Assembly (NCBI RefSeq): GCF_014656095.1
Contig: NZ_BNBT01000001.1
Coordinates: 27,996-91,995, forward strand
DNA: 64,000 nucleotides
Source: Streptomyces longispororuber
Lineage (GTDB): Bacteria; Actinomycetota; Actinomycetes; Streptomycetales; Streptomycetaceae
Reading direction: 5' to 3'
Position 1 is the stretch's first letter; every line of letters begins with the position of its first letter. Position numbers and translations under genes: made by a program. Positions 22,404-31,580 of this stretch are shown here, piece by piece. A model generated the notes under the pieces. That model saw only the letters and a list, made by a program, of their open reading frames with translations, had not been told where the DNA came from and searched no databases.

Positions 22404-23371
22404 CGCGCGCCCTCGTGCAGGGCCAGGGGGTGGGTGTACAGGGCGGTCCGCAGGTCGACGAGTTGCGCGGCGTGCACGCGCGCGCCGATGCGGTCCCGGC
22501 TGTCGATGACGGTCCGGGTCAGGCCCTCCGTCAGCTCGGGGTCGACCCGGTCGGTGGTCACCAGGAGGTTGGCCACGGCCAGCGTCCGCACCGCGGCGTT
22601 CTGCTGGGCCTCGGGGTAGGCGTCGGCGGGCATCACGGCGGCCCGGTAGTAGCGCGACGCGCCGCCCTGGCGGTGCAGGGCGTCGACGAGGTCCCCGAGC
22701 GGTACGAGGCGGACGGCGACGTCCTCCGACAGCGCGCTCACGGACGCGGTGGGCAGACCGCCGGACCAGAAGAACGCGTCTATCTCGCCGCGCCGCATGA
22801 GCTCCGGGGCGGTGTCTATGCCGGCCGGCAGTGCCCTGACGTCCTTGGTGACGTCGAGCCCCGCCGCCTTCAGGACGCGCTCCGCGATGAGCTGGACGCC
22901 CGAGCGCGGCTGCCCGACGGCGACCCGTTTGCCGCGCAGGTCCTGCGCCGTGTGGATGCCGGACGAGCGGCGCACCACGATGTGCACGTAGTCGTCGTAC
23001 AGCCGCGCGCAGCCCCGCAGCCGCTCGGCGCCCGCCCCGCCGCTGAGGCGGTACTTCTCCACGGCGTCGGCGGCGGCGATCGTGAAGTCGGCCTGCCCGG
23101 TGGCCACCCGCTCCACGTTCTGCTGCGACCCCTCACTGTTGAGCAGGTCGATGTCGAGGTCGGGCATGTCCTTGGCCGCGGCGGTCCGCAGGAGCTGGCC
23201 GTACGTCTCGTAGACGGCTCCCTTGACGCCCGTGCTGAAGGCCACCCGGCCCTGGGGCGACGACCCGCCCACCGGGAGCAGCCACCACAGGAGCAGCCCG
23301 AACACCACGAAGGCGACGGCCGCCCCTTGCAGGGCGCGCCGTCGGCTGAGGCGGGGCAGGGTTGGCGACAT
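22376..23371 (-). CDS. TAXI family TRAP-type solute-binding protein
   Basis: Membrane-anchored periplasmic-type receptor of 331 residues. One hydrophobic segment (residues ~16-33, AVAFVVFGLLLWWLLPV) anchors it without a lipobox. The NMT1/TAXI fold is marked by VAFSTGVKGAVYETYGQLL, ITIAAADAVEKYRLSG-like text near residue 105, and LRGKRVAVGQPRSGVQLIAERVL. It is a candidate carboxylate or glutamate-like ligand receptor. No DctQM transporter subunit is adjacent. Pairing with a two-component system is common for this family in actinobacteria and suggests a ligand-sensing role. ATG 23371 precedes a twin-Arg-like LSRRRALQG. Confidence 0.88.
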   Translation of the reverse strand: MSPTLPRLSRRRALQGAAVAFVVFGLLLWWLLPVGGSSPQGRVAFSTGVKGAVYETYGQLLRTAAAKDMPDLDIDLLNSEGSQQNVERVATGQADFTIAAADAVEKYRLSGGAGAERLRGCARLYDDYVHIVVRRSSGIHTAQDLRGKRVAVGQPRSGVQLIAERVLKAAGLDVTKDVRALPAGIDTAPELMRRGEIDAFFWSGGLPTASVSALSEDVAVRLVPLGDLVDALHRQGGASRYYRAAVMPADAYPEAQQNAAVRTLAVANLLVTTDRVDPELTEGLTRTVIDSRDRIGARVHAAQLVDLRTALYTHPLALHEGARRYYRSVKP

Positions 23372-23435
23372 GGGCGCGATCCTGCCACCGCTGCCGCCGT
23401 GCTGACCAGGGCCGGGGCCCGGGCCACACGGTGCT

Positions 23436-23990
23436 CTAGCCCACGACGGCTCGCAGCAGCAGCTCCTGGAGCGTGTCCTGCTCGCGGTCCGAGAGGCGGC
23501 TGAGGGGCGACTGCCGGGTGAGCGCGGCGATGAGGCGGTCACGCAGGGCGGCGCCCTCGGAGGTGAGGACGAGCTGCTTGGCGCGGCGGTCGCTGGGGTG
23601 CGGCCGGCGCTCCACGAGGCCCTGCTCCTCCAGGCGGTCCGAGACGAAGGTGGCGTTGGACGGCTCGCAGCACATCCGCTCGGCCAGCTCGCGCAGGGTC
23701 ATCGGCCCGGTCAGCTCGCGCAGGGCGACGGCTTGCGGCGCGGTCAGGCCGAGGGCGGAGGCGTGCTCCCGCACGTGGCCCTCGATGCGCCGGGACAGGG
23801 CGTTGACGAGGCCGCAGAGGCGCCGCTCGGCCTCGGCGAGGGTCTCGGCAGGCAGGGAGGTCTGGGGTTCCCGGGCTTCCGCCGAGCTCTCGGCACGAGC
23901 GGCAGCCTTCAGTCCGGGGGCCACCGGCCCGAGGGCCTCGGACCGGGTCGCCTGCTCGCCGCCGTGAGCGCCGTCGCGCGTGTTCGCCAT
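23436..23990 (-). CDS. MarR-family transcriptional regulator
   Basis: Winged-helix repressor of 184 residues. A ~45-residue Ala/Glu-rich head precedes the MarR domain with LGLTAPQAVALRELTGPMTL, recognition helix MCCEPSNATFVSDRLEEQG and wing VERRPHPSDRRAKQLVLT. The Cys pair next to the recognition helix could be redox-sensitive, though this is speculative. It is divergent from the metallo-hydrolase gene and probably represses both through the intergenic GTTGCAAC palindrome. Confidence 0.92.
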   Translation of the reverse strand: MANTRDGAHGGEQATRSEALGPVAPGLKAAARAESSAEAREPQTSLPAETLAEAERRLCGLVNALSRRIEGHVREHASALGLTAPQAVALRELTGPMTLRELAERMCCEPSNATFVSDRLEEQGLVERRPHPSDRRAKQLVLTSEGAALRDRLIAALTRQSPLSRLSDREQDTLQELLLRAVVG

Positions 23991-24019
23991 GACCTCAGCG
24001 TACTCATCGGTGCTAACTC

Positions 24020-24062
24020 ATATGGTTGCAACTCGAATGGTTCTAGCTCTAACGTTCTGCTC
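24020..24062. promoter_or_regulatory. probable MarR operator region
   Basis: An AT-richer stretch in the divergent promoter has direct copies of ATGGTT (ATGGTTGCAACTCGA and ATGGTTCTAGCTCTA) and the palindrome GTTGCAAC. GTTGCAAC-type half sites are typical for streptomycete MarR proteins. Binding is inferred. Confidence 0.5.
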
Positions 24063-24116
24063 GGCGGGGCGGAACACGGCCGCGCCGACGGCTGAACCGA
24101 CTGCCCTGGAGGCCCC

Positions 24117-25136
24117 ATGCCCACGTCCGAGAACGCCACCGCGGCACACGTCGACGACCCCGCGCGGGCGGGGCGGGAGGACGCCGCCCCGCGACCGGGC
24201 GACGTGGGTGCCTTCGGGCGGCCGGGCGCGGCGGAAACCGCCGCGCGACCGGAGGAGGCGGACGCCGCCGCGCGGCTGCGCCGACCGGGGCGCACCCGCA
24301 CGTTCCGCCTCGGCGACCTGCGGATCAGCTCCGTGGCCGACGGCGCCGTCCGCCTCAAGCCCCGTGGCTGGCTGCCCGCCTCGACGGCGGGCGACTGGGA
24401 GGCCCACGCGGACCACCTGGACGAGCACGGGCACCTCGTGGCGAGCGTCGGCGGGCTGCTCGTCGAGCACGGTGACCGGGCGCTGCTGATCGACGCCGGC
24501 TACGGTCCTCAGGACGCCCCTGACGACCCGGACAACGCCCTCATCGGCGCCCGTCGCAGCGGCGAGCTCCTGGCGAACCTCGCCGCGCTCGGCCGCGCCC
24601 CCGGGACCATCGAGGCGGTCGCCTTCACGCACCTGCACGGCGACCACCTGGGCTGGGCCTGGAATCCGGCACCCGGCGGCACGGAGCCCGCCTTCACCGG
24701 CGCCGCCTACCTGTTCGGCGAGCCCGAGTGGGACCAGCGCCACCTGGCCGCGGACCACGGCGCGACCGACGAGGTCCTCGCCGTCCTCGCGCCCAAGGTG
24801 CGGACGGTCACGGACGGCGAGGAGGTCTTCCCCGGGGTGCGCGCCCGGGTGCGTCCGGGCCACACGGTGGGCCACGTCACGTACGAGATCTCCTCGGGCG
24901 GCGAACGTCTCCTGGCCTTCGGTGACGCGCTGCACTCACCGGTGCAAGTCACCCACCCCGAGTGGTCGGCGGCCGTCGACCACGACCCCGCCCTGGCGGC
25001 CGCGTACCGCCGGTGGCTCGTCGGCGAACTGGCCGAGCCCGGCACGCTGGGGTTCGGCATCCACTTCGCGGACGTGGTCTTCGGCCGGGCGGAACGGCAC
25101 CCCCAGGGGCACGCGGTCTGGGCCCCGCTGCCCTGA
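24117..25136 (+). CDS. MBL-fold metallo-hydrolase
   Basis: Metallo-beta-lactamase fold hydrolase of 339 residues. A ~60-residue Ala/Arg-rich N-terminus precedes the domain. The first metal motif is HLHGDHLG near residue 175, with further ligands in RPGHTVGH and in [17 protein letters not shown]. Closest family types are lactonase- or quorum-quenching-like and generic hydrolases, so the substrate is unknown. It is controlled with the divergent MarR gene, which hints at inducible detoxification. Confidence 0.88.
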   Translation: MPTSENATAAHVDDPARAGREDAAPRPGDVGAFGRPGAAETAARPEEADAAARLRRPGRTRTFRLGDLRISSVADGAVRLKPRGWLPASTAGDWEAHADHLDEHGHLVASVGGLLVEHGDRALLIDAGYGPQDAPDDPDNALIGARRSGELLANLAALGRAPGTIEAVAFTHLHGDHLGWAWNPAPGGTEPAFTGAAYLFGEPEWDQRHLAADHGATDEVLAVLAPKVRTVTDGEEVFPGVRARVRPGHTVGHVTYEISSGGERLLAFGDALHSPVQVTHPEWSAAVDHDPALAAAYRRWLVGELAEPGTLGFGIHFADVVFGRAERHPQGHAVWAPLP

Positions 25137-25157
25137 GGAACGGCAGCCCCAGGGCAG
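25128..25157. terminator. weak terminator-like hairpin between convergent genes
   Basis: CTGCCCTG-N14-CAGGGCAG, 8-bp arms, spanning the stop of the metallo-hydrolase gene and preceding the end of the methyltransferase gene. A weak candidate. Confidence 0.4.
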
Positions 25158-25162
25158 GCCGC

Positions 25163-26032
25163 TCAGGCCTTGCGGGCCACGCCCGCGTACATGGCCACCT
25201 CGTCCGGCAGCCCCTGCCCACCCTCTTCGGGGCGCCATCGCGAACAGGAGACGACGCCGGGCTCCAGCAGGTCGAGCCCGTCGAAGAAGCGGGCCACCTG
25301 CTCCGGGGTGCGCTGGGTCAGCTTCGGGGTGCCGTGCTCGTTCCAGAAGGCCACCGCGGCATCCACGTCCGGCATCGCCGGGCTGGTGATGGTGTGCGAC
25401 AGGACGAGGTGGCTCCCGGAGGGCAGGGCCTCCATGAGGCGGCGTACGAGACCGTAGGCCTCCTGGTCGTCGTCGATGAAGATGACCACTCCCAGGAGCA
25501 TCAGCGCGACCGGCTCACTGAAGTCCAGCGTCCGCCCCGCGTGCTCCAGGACGCGGTCCACGTCCCGCATGTCGGCGTCCAGGTAGTCCGTGCGCCCCTC
25601 GGGGGAGCTGGTCAGCAGGGCACGCGCGTGCGTGAGGACCAGCGGGTCGTTGTCCACGTAGACGATGCGCGACTCCGGGGCGATCCGCTGGGCCACCTCG
25701 TGGGTGTTGTCGGCCGTCGGCAGGCCGGTGCCGACGTCGAGGAACTGGCGCACGCCGAGGTCGGCCACCAGGTGACGCACCGCACGGCCCAGGAACTGGC
25801 GGTCCGCGCGCGCGTAGTCCCCGATGCCGGGGTGCAGCTCGCGGATGCGGTCACCCGCCTCGCGGTCCACGGCGTAGTTGTCCTTGCCGCCCAGCCAGTA
25901 GTTCCAGATCCGCGCCGTGTGCGGCTGCGCGGTGTTGATCCGGCTCCGTACGGCGTCGGCTGCGTCCTTGGCGGACGGACCCCGGGGGGCCTCAGGGACC
26001 TCCGGAGCCTCGGGGGAGGGGTGCCCGGTCAC
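25163..26032 (-). CDS. S-adenosyl methyltransferase (DUF574 family)
   Basis: Protein of 289 residues of the streptomycete-expanded SAM-dependent methyltransferase family PF04672. Hallmarks are [23 protein letters not shown] near residue 40 (family signature), the SAM-binding [16 protein letters not shown] near residue 95 and [17 protein letters not shown]. These genes are often linked to secondary metabolism or developmental loci, but substrates are unknown. The GTG at 26032 is the best start because the frame upstream is Arg/Gly-rich shadow sequence. Confidence 0.88.
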   Translation of the reverse strand: MTGHPSPEAPEVPEAPRGPSAKDAADAVRSRINTAQPHTARIWNYWLGGKDNYAVDREAGDRIRELHPGIGDYARADRQFLGRAVRHLVADLGVRQFLDVGTGLPTADNTHEVAQRIAPESRIVYVDNDPLVLTHARALLTSSPEGRTDYLDADMRDVDRVLEHAGRTLDFSEPVALMLLGVVIFIDDDQEAYGLVRRLMEALPSGSHLVLSHTITSPAMPDVDAAVAFWNEHGTPKLTQRTPEQVARFFDGLDLLEPGVVSCSRWRPEEGGQGLPDEVAMYAGVARKA

Positions 26033-26302
26033 GTGATGCCTCCTGGCGCGAAGAGGGCCGGTGATGCTGTCAACGTGCAATCTAGCGGCGCGAGTTCCCG
26101 CGCCGGTCCCGGTTCCGCGGTTCCGCGGACAAGGCCGGCGCCCACGGCGCACCGGAACGGCTCCGGGGTGGCACGGTGCGTCGGGCGGGCACGGCGCACC
26201 GCCTCCCCGGGCGGGGACGCCACCCGCCCGGCGCCCCTGGCTCCGTCCCGCCCGGGCCGGCCCCCGGGACACCGGTCAGCACGGCGCGCTGAACCAAGCC
26301 CT

Positions 26303-26308
26303 TACCCT
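26303..26308 (+). promoter_or_regulatory. -10 box of leaderless miaB
   Basis: TACCCT ends six bases before the miaB GTG at 26315. This matches the TAnnnT-N6-start arrangement of leaderless actinobacterial genes and supports that start. Confidence 0.55.
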
Positions 26309-26314
26309 GGACGG

Positions 26315-27838
26315 GTGAGCGGTGACGACGTGGCTGGTGGAGCAGTGGCCGGATTGAAGACCTACGAGGTGCGCACCTACGGGTGCCAGATGAACGTCCA
26401 CGACTCCGAGCGCCTCTCCGGCCTCCTGGAGGGCGCGGGCTACGTGCGCGCGCCCGAGGGCTCCGACGGCGACGCCGACGTCGTGGTGTTCAACACGTGC
26501 GCGGTCCGGGAGAACGCCGACAACCGCCTGTACGGCAACCTCGGCCGCCTCGCCCCGAAGAAGGCCTCGCGCCCCGGCATGCAGATCGCCGTCGGCGGCT
26601 GCCTGGCCCAGAAGGACCGCGACACCATCGTCAAGAAGGCCCCCTGGGTCGACGTCGTCTTCGGTACGCACAACATCGGCAAGCTGCCGGTCCTCCTGGA
26701 GCGCGCCCGCGTCCAGGAGGAGGCGCAGATCGAGATCGCCGAGTCCCTGGAGGCGTTCCCCTCGACGCTGCCCACGCGCCGCGAGAGCGCGTACGCGGCC
26801 TGGGTGTCGATCTCCGTGGGCTGCAACAACACCTGCACGTTCTGCATCGTGCCCGCCCTGCGCGGCAAGGAGAAGGACCGCAGGACCGGCGACATCCTCG
26901 CCGAGATCGAGGCGCTCGTCGCCGAGGGCGTCTCCGAGATCACGCTCCTCGGGCAGAACGTGAACGCGTACGGCTCCGACATCGGGGACCGCGAGGCCTT
27001 CAGCAAGCTCCTGCGCGCCTGCGGCACGATCGAGGGCCTGGAGCGCGTGCGCTTCACCTCGCCGCACCCGCGCGACTTCACGGACGACGTGATCGCCGCG
27101 ATGGCCGAGACGCCGAACGTGATGCCGCAGCTCCACATGCCGCTGCAGTCCGGCTCGGACCCCGTCCTGAAGGCGATGCGCCGCTCCTACCGCCAGGAGC
27201 GCTACCTGGGCATCATCGAGAAGGTCCGCGCCGCCATCCCGCACGCGGCCATCACCACGGACATCATCGTGGGCTTCCCCGGCGAGACCGAGGAGGACTT
27301 CGAGCAGACCCTGCACGTGGTCCGCGAGGCCCGCTTCGCCCAGGCCTTCACCTTCCAGTACTCCAAGCGGCCCGGCACGCCGGCGGCCGAGATGGACGAC
27401 CAGATCCCCAAGGCGGTCGTGCAGGCGCGCTACGAGCGTCTGGTGGCCCTCCAGGAGGAGATCTCCTGGGAGGAGAACAAGAAGCAGGTCGGCCGCACCC
27501 TGGAGCTGATGGTCGCCGAGGGCGAGGGCCGCAAGGACGGCGCCACGCACCGCCTCTCCGGCCGCGCCCCCGACAACCGCCTGGTGCACTTCACCAAGCC
27601 GGACACCGAGGTGCGCCCCGGCGACGTGGTGACCGTCGAGGTGACGTACGCGGCGCCCCACCACCTGCTCGCCGAGGGAGCCGTCCTCGACGTGCGCCGC
27701 ACGCGCGCGGGTGACGCCTGGGAGAAGCGCAACGCCGCCGAGGCCGCGAAGCCGGCCGGCGTCCTGCTCGGCCTGCCCAAGGTGGGCGTCCCGGAGCCCC
27801 TGCCGGTGGCGGCGGCCCCCGGGTGCGGCCGCGACTGA
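26315..27838 (+). CDS. miaB: tRNA-2-methylthio-N6-dimethylallyladenosine synthase MiaB
   Basis: Radical-SAM methylthiotransferase that converts i6A37 to ms2i6A37 in tRNA. It has 507 residues. The auxiliary cluster Cys are in [15 protein letters not shown] and GGCLAQ within the first ~100 residues. The radical-SAM CxxxCxxC motif is CNNTCTFC near residue 169, and a TRAM RNA-binding domain follows near 400-465. GTG 26315 is favoured by a leaderless -10 box; the frame stays open far upstream only because of GC bias. miaA, the enzyme acting before it on the same tRNA base, lies 2 kb downstream. Confidence 0.96.
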   Translation: MSGDDVAGGAVAGLKTYEVRTYGCQMNVHDSERLSGLLEGAGYVRAPEGSDGDADVVVFNTCAVRENADNRLYGNLGRLAPKKASRPGMQIAVGGCLAQKDRDTIVKKAPWVDVVFGTHNIGKLPVLLERARVQEEAQIEIAESLEAFPSTLPTRRESAYAAWVSISVGCNNTCTFCIVPALRGKEKDRRTGDILAEIEALVAEGVSEITLLGQNVNAYGSDIGDREAFSKLLRACGTIEGLERVRFTSPHPRDFTDDVIAAMAETPNVMPQLHMPLQSGSDPVLKAMRRSYRQERYLGIIEKVRAAIPHAAITTDIIVGFPGETEEDFEQTLHVVREARFAQAFTFQYSKRPGTPAAEMDDQIPKAVVQARYERLVALQEEISWEENKKQVGRTLELMVAEGEGRKDGATHRLSGRAPDNRLVHFTKPDTEVRPGDVVTVEVTYAAPHHLLAEGAVLDVRRTRAGDAWEKRNAAEAAKPAGVLLGLPKVGVPEPLPVAAAPGCGRD

Positions 27839-27966
27839 GGGCGGAACACCGGACGCGGGGTGACGGTGACCGGTCCTCCGGTCCGCTGCCGTCGCGTGCC
27901 CGGCCTGCCGTACGCCGCCGCTGACCGGGCCCCGCGCTGTCGGTGGCGCGCGTTACGCTGCGGATC

Positions 27967-28686
27967 ATGCTTGTCGCCGCAGCCGTGTGTCCCTGCCCGC
28001 CCTTGCTCGTGCCCGAGGTCGCCGCGGGTGCGGCGCCCGAGCTGGACGCCGCGCGCGCGGCGTGCGTGGACGCCATCGGGGTGCTCGCGGCCTCCCGGCC
28101 GGACCGCCTGGTCGTCGTCGGCCCGGCCGGACCCGAGGGCCACGGACCGCACCCCCAGGGGGCCCGCGGGTCGTTCCGCGGCTTCGGGGTGGACCTCGAT
28201 GTCCGTCTGGGAGCACCCGAGGGCGGCAGCGAGGTGCCGGAGCGGGAGCTTCCGGCCTCCCTCGCGGTCGCCGGATGGCTCCTGGAGCACACCGGGTGGT
28301 CGGCCGCTCCGGTCGACGGCCTCGGCGTGGGGGCACCGCTCGCGGCCGAGCGGTGCGTCCGCGTCGGGCAGGAGGTCGCCACGCGGGCGGACCGGGTGGC
28401 GCTGCTGGTGATGGGCGACGCCAGCGCGTGCCGCACGCTGAAGGCGCCCGGGTACCTGGACGACCGGGCGGCCGACTACGACGCGGCGGTGGCGGCAGCC
28501 CTGGCGGCGGCCGACGTGGAGGCCCTGAAGGGGTTGGACGAGAAGCTGGCGCACGAGCTGCAGGTGGCGGGCCGGGCCCCTTGGCAGGTGCTGGCGGGCG
28601 CCGCGGCCGGCGCGGACCTCAAGGGCGCGCTGCTCTTCGACGACGCTCCCTACGGGGTGGGGTATCTGGTGGCGGCCTGGTCCTAG
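27967..28686 (+). CDS. class III extradiol dioxygenase-like (LigB fold) protein
   Basis: Protein of 239 residues with the LigB/MEMO-like fold, beginning MLVAAAVCPCPPLLVPEVAAG. An Asp in VMGDASACRTL and the C-terminal LLFDDAPYGVGYLVAAW are typical of the actinobacterial family found beside miaA/miaB. The full set of His iron ligands of true extradiol dioxygenases is not apparent, so it may have another activity. TACGCT ends seven bases before the ATG, suggesting a leaderless message. Function uncertain. Confidence 0.75.
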   Translation: MLVAAAVCPCPPLLVPEVAAGAAPELDAARAACVDAIGVLAASRPDRLVVVGPAGPEGHGPHPQGARGSFRGFGVDLDVRLGAPEGGSEVPERELPASLAVAGWLLEHTGWSAAPVDGLGVGAPLAAERCVRVGQEVATRADRVALLVMGDASACRTLKAPGYLDDRAADYDAAVAAALAAADVEALKGLDEKLAHELQVAGRAPWQVLAGAAAGADLKGALLFDDAPYGVGYLVAAWS

Positions 28687-29033
28687 GGCGGGCCCCGCGA
28701 GCTGTCGTGACGGCACCGCTGCGCGCGCCGAGGACGCGCGCCCCAAATCGTCAGCCCTAAGTCCTTTGCCCTCAGCCTTGGGGTCGAGCCTGCAAGCTCC
28801 GGGTGCGGTGCGTCCGCACGGGGCGTCAGGCGCGACGTGCGGTGCCTCTACACCAGGCCTCAGGCGCGGCCGCCGCCCCGGCGCCCGTACAGCCCAGAGC
28901 AGCCGCCTGGCCCGCGCACCCAGGTACACCCAGGGCCGGGGTCAGGGCCTGGCGATGAGGCCCTGTGCTGCCGACGGCGTACACGCCGACGGCCGTGAAG
29001 CTGCGTGCCTTCACGGCCGTCCGCCGGTGCGTG
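28687..29033. other. intergenic region between convergent genes
   Basis: 347 bases with no convincing gene on either strand. The only clear structure is the terminator at 28988-29021. I looked for a tRNA in the AT-richer part around 28745-28800 and found no cloverleaf or T-loop consensus. Confidence 0.5.
28988..29021. terminator. bidirectional terminator
   Basis: GACGGCCGTGAAG-CTGCGTGC-CTTCACGGCCGTC is a perfect 13-bp stem with an 8-base loop, between the LigB-like gene and the converging antitoxin gene. Confidence 0.85.
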
Positions 29034-29321
29034 TCAGGGGGCCGACGGGGGCCGCGGCGAGGACAGCGGTGGCGGCGAGGCCGGGGGAGCGGCGTCGCCA
29101 CCACCGGTCTTGCCGTCGTCCGTCCCGCCGAGACGGCGCAGGGAGTCCTTCCCCGCCCCCGACGGGATCTGGCTGCCGTACGTGCCCTTGGTCTTGCGGT
29201 AGATCACCCTGGTGGCCTTCTCCAGCCCCTGGTCGATCGTGTCGCCGTGCCGCCGCGCGAGTGCCGAGGCCTTGCCCTGGGCAGGACCGAGCCCGGCTTC
29301 CAGGCTGTCCAGAGAGCCCAT
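29034..29321 (-). CDS. MT0933-type antitoxin-like small protein
   Basis: Small protein of 95 residues. The segment ALARRHGDTIDQGLEKATR followed by KTKGTYGSQI matches the MT0933 antitoxin family pattern (KHGDKIDQGLDKA, KTGGKY). The C-terminal ~35 residues are Pro/Ser/Ala-rich and variable. No toxin gene lies next to it, so it is an orphan or has a different role; many streptomycetes carry such copies. The next gene upstream on the same strand is the acidic protein at 29359, 37 bases away. Confidence 0.7.
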   Translation of the reverse strand: MGSLDSLEAGLGPAQGKASALARRHGDTIDQGLEKATRVIYRKTKGTYGSQIPSGAGKDSLRRLGGTDDGKTGGGDAAPPASPPPLSSPRPPSAP

Positions 29322-29358
29322 CGGTCCGCCTTTCCTCACGGAGATGTCACCGAGGGGG

Positions 29359-29772
29359 TCAGTTACGGGCGCCCTCACCGGCCTCGTTGTCGGCCGCTTC
29401 CTGAGCGGACTGCTGCTTCGGGATCTCCACGTTCTCCCCGGCAGCCTCGGCGGCCTCCGCCTGCGCTTTCGCGTCCGTGTCGTCCGTCCCGCGCGCGCTG
29501 TCCGTACGGCCGTCCGTGTCGCTGTCGCCGTCCGTACCGTCCGTGGCGTCGGCTGCCGCGCCCTGTGCGCCCTCCGGGCCGTGCTTCTCGTCCGCGGAGC
29601 CGCTCTCCGCTGCGGCCTTGCTCCCGCCCCCGTCGGCGGCCTTCTCCGCCTCCGTGGCGGACTCCTCGCCCGCCTTGTCCGGCTCTGCCGTGAGGGTGTC
29701 GGTCGCGGCCTCGGCCGTTGACGCCTTCTCCGTGTCCTTGGACTTCCGGCGGAACCGTGCAAAAACGCCCAT
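29359..29772 (-). CDS. acidic low-complexity protein conserved beside miaA
   Basis: Protein of 137 residues. It starts with a short basic hydrophobic segment (MGVFARFRRKSK), has a long Ala/Asp/Glu/Gly-rich middle and ends VEIPKQQSAQEAADNEAGEG, a C-terminus I recall as conserved in streptomycete homologues next to miaA. It has no signal peptide or membrane span and is strongly acidic and probably disordered. It is divergent from miaA and co-directional with the antitoxin-like gene. Function unknown. Confidence 0.7.
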   Translation of the reverse strand: MGVFARFRRKSKDTEKASTAEAATDTLTAEPDKAGEESATEAEKAADGGGSKAAAESGSADEKHGPEGAQGAAADATDGTDGDSDTDGRTDSARGTDDTDAKAQAEAAEAAGENVEIPKQQSAQEAADNEAGEGARN

Positions 29773-29953
29773 ATCTACTCCATACGTGACTCGTGTGGGC
29801 GAAATCCCGCGCCGCCCGGTGCGTCCGGTTGCGTCGCCCGGGACACCGGCCTCGAAACCGGCGGCTGGAACCTCGCAACAGGCAACGACCCCGATGCCGT
29901 GCCGTCACGTAGCTCGTTCGGGCAGACGCGGGGGGATTTGCGAGACTGGGGCG

Positions 29954-30892
29954 GTGAGTAGCGCACCCCCCGCACCGCGGGTCATCGCCGTCGTCGGGCC
30001 GACCGCGGCCGGTAAGTCCGATCTGGGAGTCTTCCTGGCGCAGCGCCTCGGCGGCGAGGTCGTCAACGCGGACTCGATGCAGCTCTACCGGGGGATGGAC
30101 ATCGGCACCGCCAAGCTGACGCTTGCCGAGCGCGGCGGCGTCCCGCACCACCTCCTCGACATCTGGGACGTCACCGAGGCGGCGAGCGTCGCCGAGTACC
30201 AGAAGCTCGCGCGCGCGGAGATCGACCGGCTGCTCGCCGAGGGCCGCTGGCCGATCCTCGTCGGCGGCTCCGGCCTGTACGTCAGGGGCGCCATCGACCA
30301 CCTGGAGTTCCCCGGCACCGACCCCGCGGTGCGCGCCCGGCTGGAGGAGGAGCTCGCGGAGCACGGCCCCGGCGCGCTGCACGCCCGGCTCGCCGGCGCG
30401 GACCCCGACGCGGCCCGCGCGATCCTGCCCGGCAACGGCCGCCGCATCGTCCGCGCCCTGGAGGTCATCGCGATCACGGGACGGCCCTTCACCGCCAACC
30501 TGCCCGGCCATGAGTCGGTGTACGACACCGTGCAGATCGGCGTCGACGTGGCCCGCCCCGAGCTGGACGAACGCATCGCCGCACGCGTGGACCGCATGTG
30601 GGAGGCGGGCCTCGTCGACGAGGTGCGCGCACTGGAGGCGCAGGGTCTGCGCGAGGGGCGCACGGCGTCGCGCGCGCTCGGCTACCAGCAGCTCCTCGCG
30701 GCGCTCGCGGGGGAGTGCACCGAGGAAGAGGCGCGCGCCGAAACCGTGCGCGCCACCAAGCGTTTCGCGCGCCGCCAGGACACGTGGTTCCGCCGCGACC
30801 CGCGGGTGCACTGGCTCAGCGGGGCCGCCGCCGACCGCGGGGAACTCCCGGGACGGGCACTGACGTTGGTCGAACGAGCGGTCACAGCCTGA
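29954..30892 (+). CDS. miaA: tRNA dimethylallyltransferase MiaA
   Basis: Adds a dimethylallyl group to A37 of tRNAs reading UNN codons, giving the substrate for MiaB. In streptomycetes this matters for bldA-dependent UUA decoding. The protein has 312 residues, P-loop GPTAAGKSD at ~14-22, NADSMQLYRGMDIGTAK, PHHLLDIWD and the C-terminal FARRQDTWFRRDPRV. The GTG start is supported by GAGACT ending six bases before it, the same spacing as for the AI-2E gene. The much longer open frame upstream is noncoding and antisense to the acidic protein. Confidence 0.96.
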   Translation: MSSAPPAPRVIAVVGPTAAGKSDLGVFLAQRLGGEVVNADSMQLYRGMDIGTAKLTLAERGGVPHHLLDIWDVTEAASVAEYQKLARAEIDRLLAEGRWPILVGGSGLYVRGAIDHLEFPGTDPAVRARLEEELAEHGPGALHARLAGADPDAARAILPGNGRRIVRALEVIAITGRPFTANLPGHESVYDTVQIGVDVARPELDERIAARVDRMWEAGLVDEVRALEAQGLREGRTASRALGYQQLLAALAGECTEEEARAETVRATKRFARRQDTWFRRDPRVHWLSGAAADRGELPGRALTLVERAVTA

Positions 30893-30999
30893 TCACGTGA
30901 TGGCATCGGGACGCTCCGCCGGTCATCGTGGCACCTGACGCCGTGCCATCATCGACCATCGATCGACCAGTGGAGTCCGAAGTGGGAGGGCGCGTGGCG

Positions 31000-31491
31000 A
31001 TGGAGGCCGGCCCTCGTGACACCGCACATGACGGCGAGCGGCACACCGCTCCGGACGGAGCGCGGCTCAGCCCGGACGGCCCGGACAGCCAGCAGGCGAC
31101 CGCCGGCGGCGTGACCGACGACGGCCCCTCCGAGGCGGAGCTGGCCACCGGACCCGAGGTCGAGGTGGAGCTGCGCCCCCAGCGCAGGCTGCGCATCTGG
31201 CAGCTCGCCCCGATCGTGGTCCTCGCCGCCGTCGGCTCCCTGATGTTCGCCTTCCCGCTCGCCTTCGAGTTCGGCGACGGCGGCGCCGTGGTCGCCATGC
31301 TCGGGCTGCTCATCAGCTCCTGCGCCGCGGGCTGGGGCATGATGGCCGCCCGCCGCGTCGGCCACACCTGGCCCGGGCTGCCGGAGCGCGGCTCGGGACG
31401 GCGCCCGGACTGGCGGGTGGTCTCGGCGTACACCCTGGCGGTCACCGCGGTCGCCGTCCTCGCCGTGTGGCGCGTGGCCCGACTGCGCTGA
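31000..31491 (+). CDS. small membrane protein of unknown function
   Basis: Protein of about 163 residues. The first ~70 residues are hydrophilic; three hydrophobic segments follow: APIVVLAAVGSLMFAFPLAF, AVVAMLGLLISSCAAGWGMM and AYTLAVTAVAVLAVWRV. I favour ATG 31000, which has GGGAGGG nine bases upstream; GTG 30994 is also possible. It lies between miaA and dapF in the same direction, a conserved position in streptomycetes as I recall. No family function known. Confidence 0.75.
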   Translation: MEAGPRDTAHDGERHTAPDGARLSPDGPDSQQATAGGVTDDGPSEAELATGPEVEVELRPQRRLRIWQLAPIVVLAAVGSLMFAFPLAFEFGDGGAVVAMLGLLISSCAAGWGMMAARRVGHTWPGLPERGSGRRPDWRVVSAYTLAVTAVAVLAVWRVARLR

Positions 31492-31554
31492 GCGGCGGGC
31501 CGGGGCGGGCCGCGGCGGTCCCGGCAGCATCGGCGGACCGCTCCGCCGCCGCTG

Positions 31555-31574
31555 TCGTACCCACCCCGTACGAT
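31555..31574 (+). promoter_or_regulatory. dapF -10 box within inverted repeat
   Basis: TCGTAC-N7-GTACGA (31555-31573) overlaps TACGAT at 31569-31574, which ends six bases before the dapF ATG. This suggests a leaderless message with a possible operator over the -10. Confidence 0.5.
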
Positions 31575-31580
31575 CGAGGA

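Noticed and set aside
23991..24116. Additional small gene between MarR and metallo-hydrolase
   Set aside because: The open stretches are short, lack ribosome binding sites and fall in the divergent promoter.
24962..26314. Upstream extension of miaB by 451 codons
   Set aside because: The extension is antisense to the methyltransferase and has no homology-like features; the miaB start at 26315 has a leaderless -10 box.
28745..28800. tRNA-like sequence in the gap after the LigB-like gene
   Set aside because: No GGTTCRANNCC T-loop and no foldable acceptor stem.
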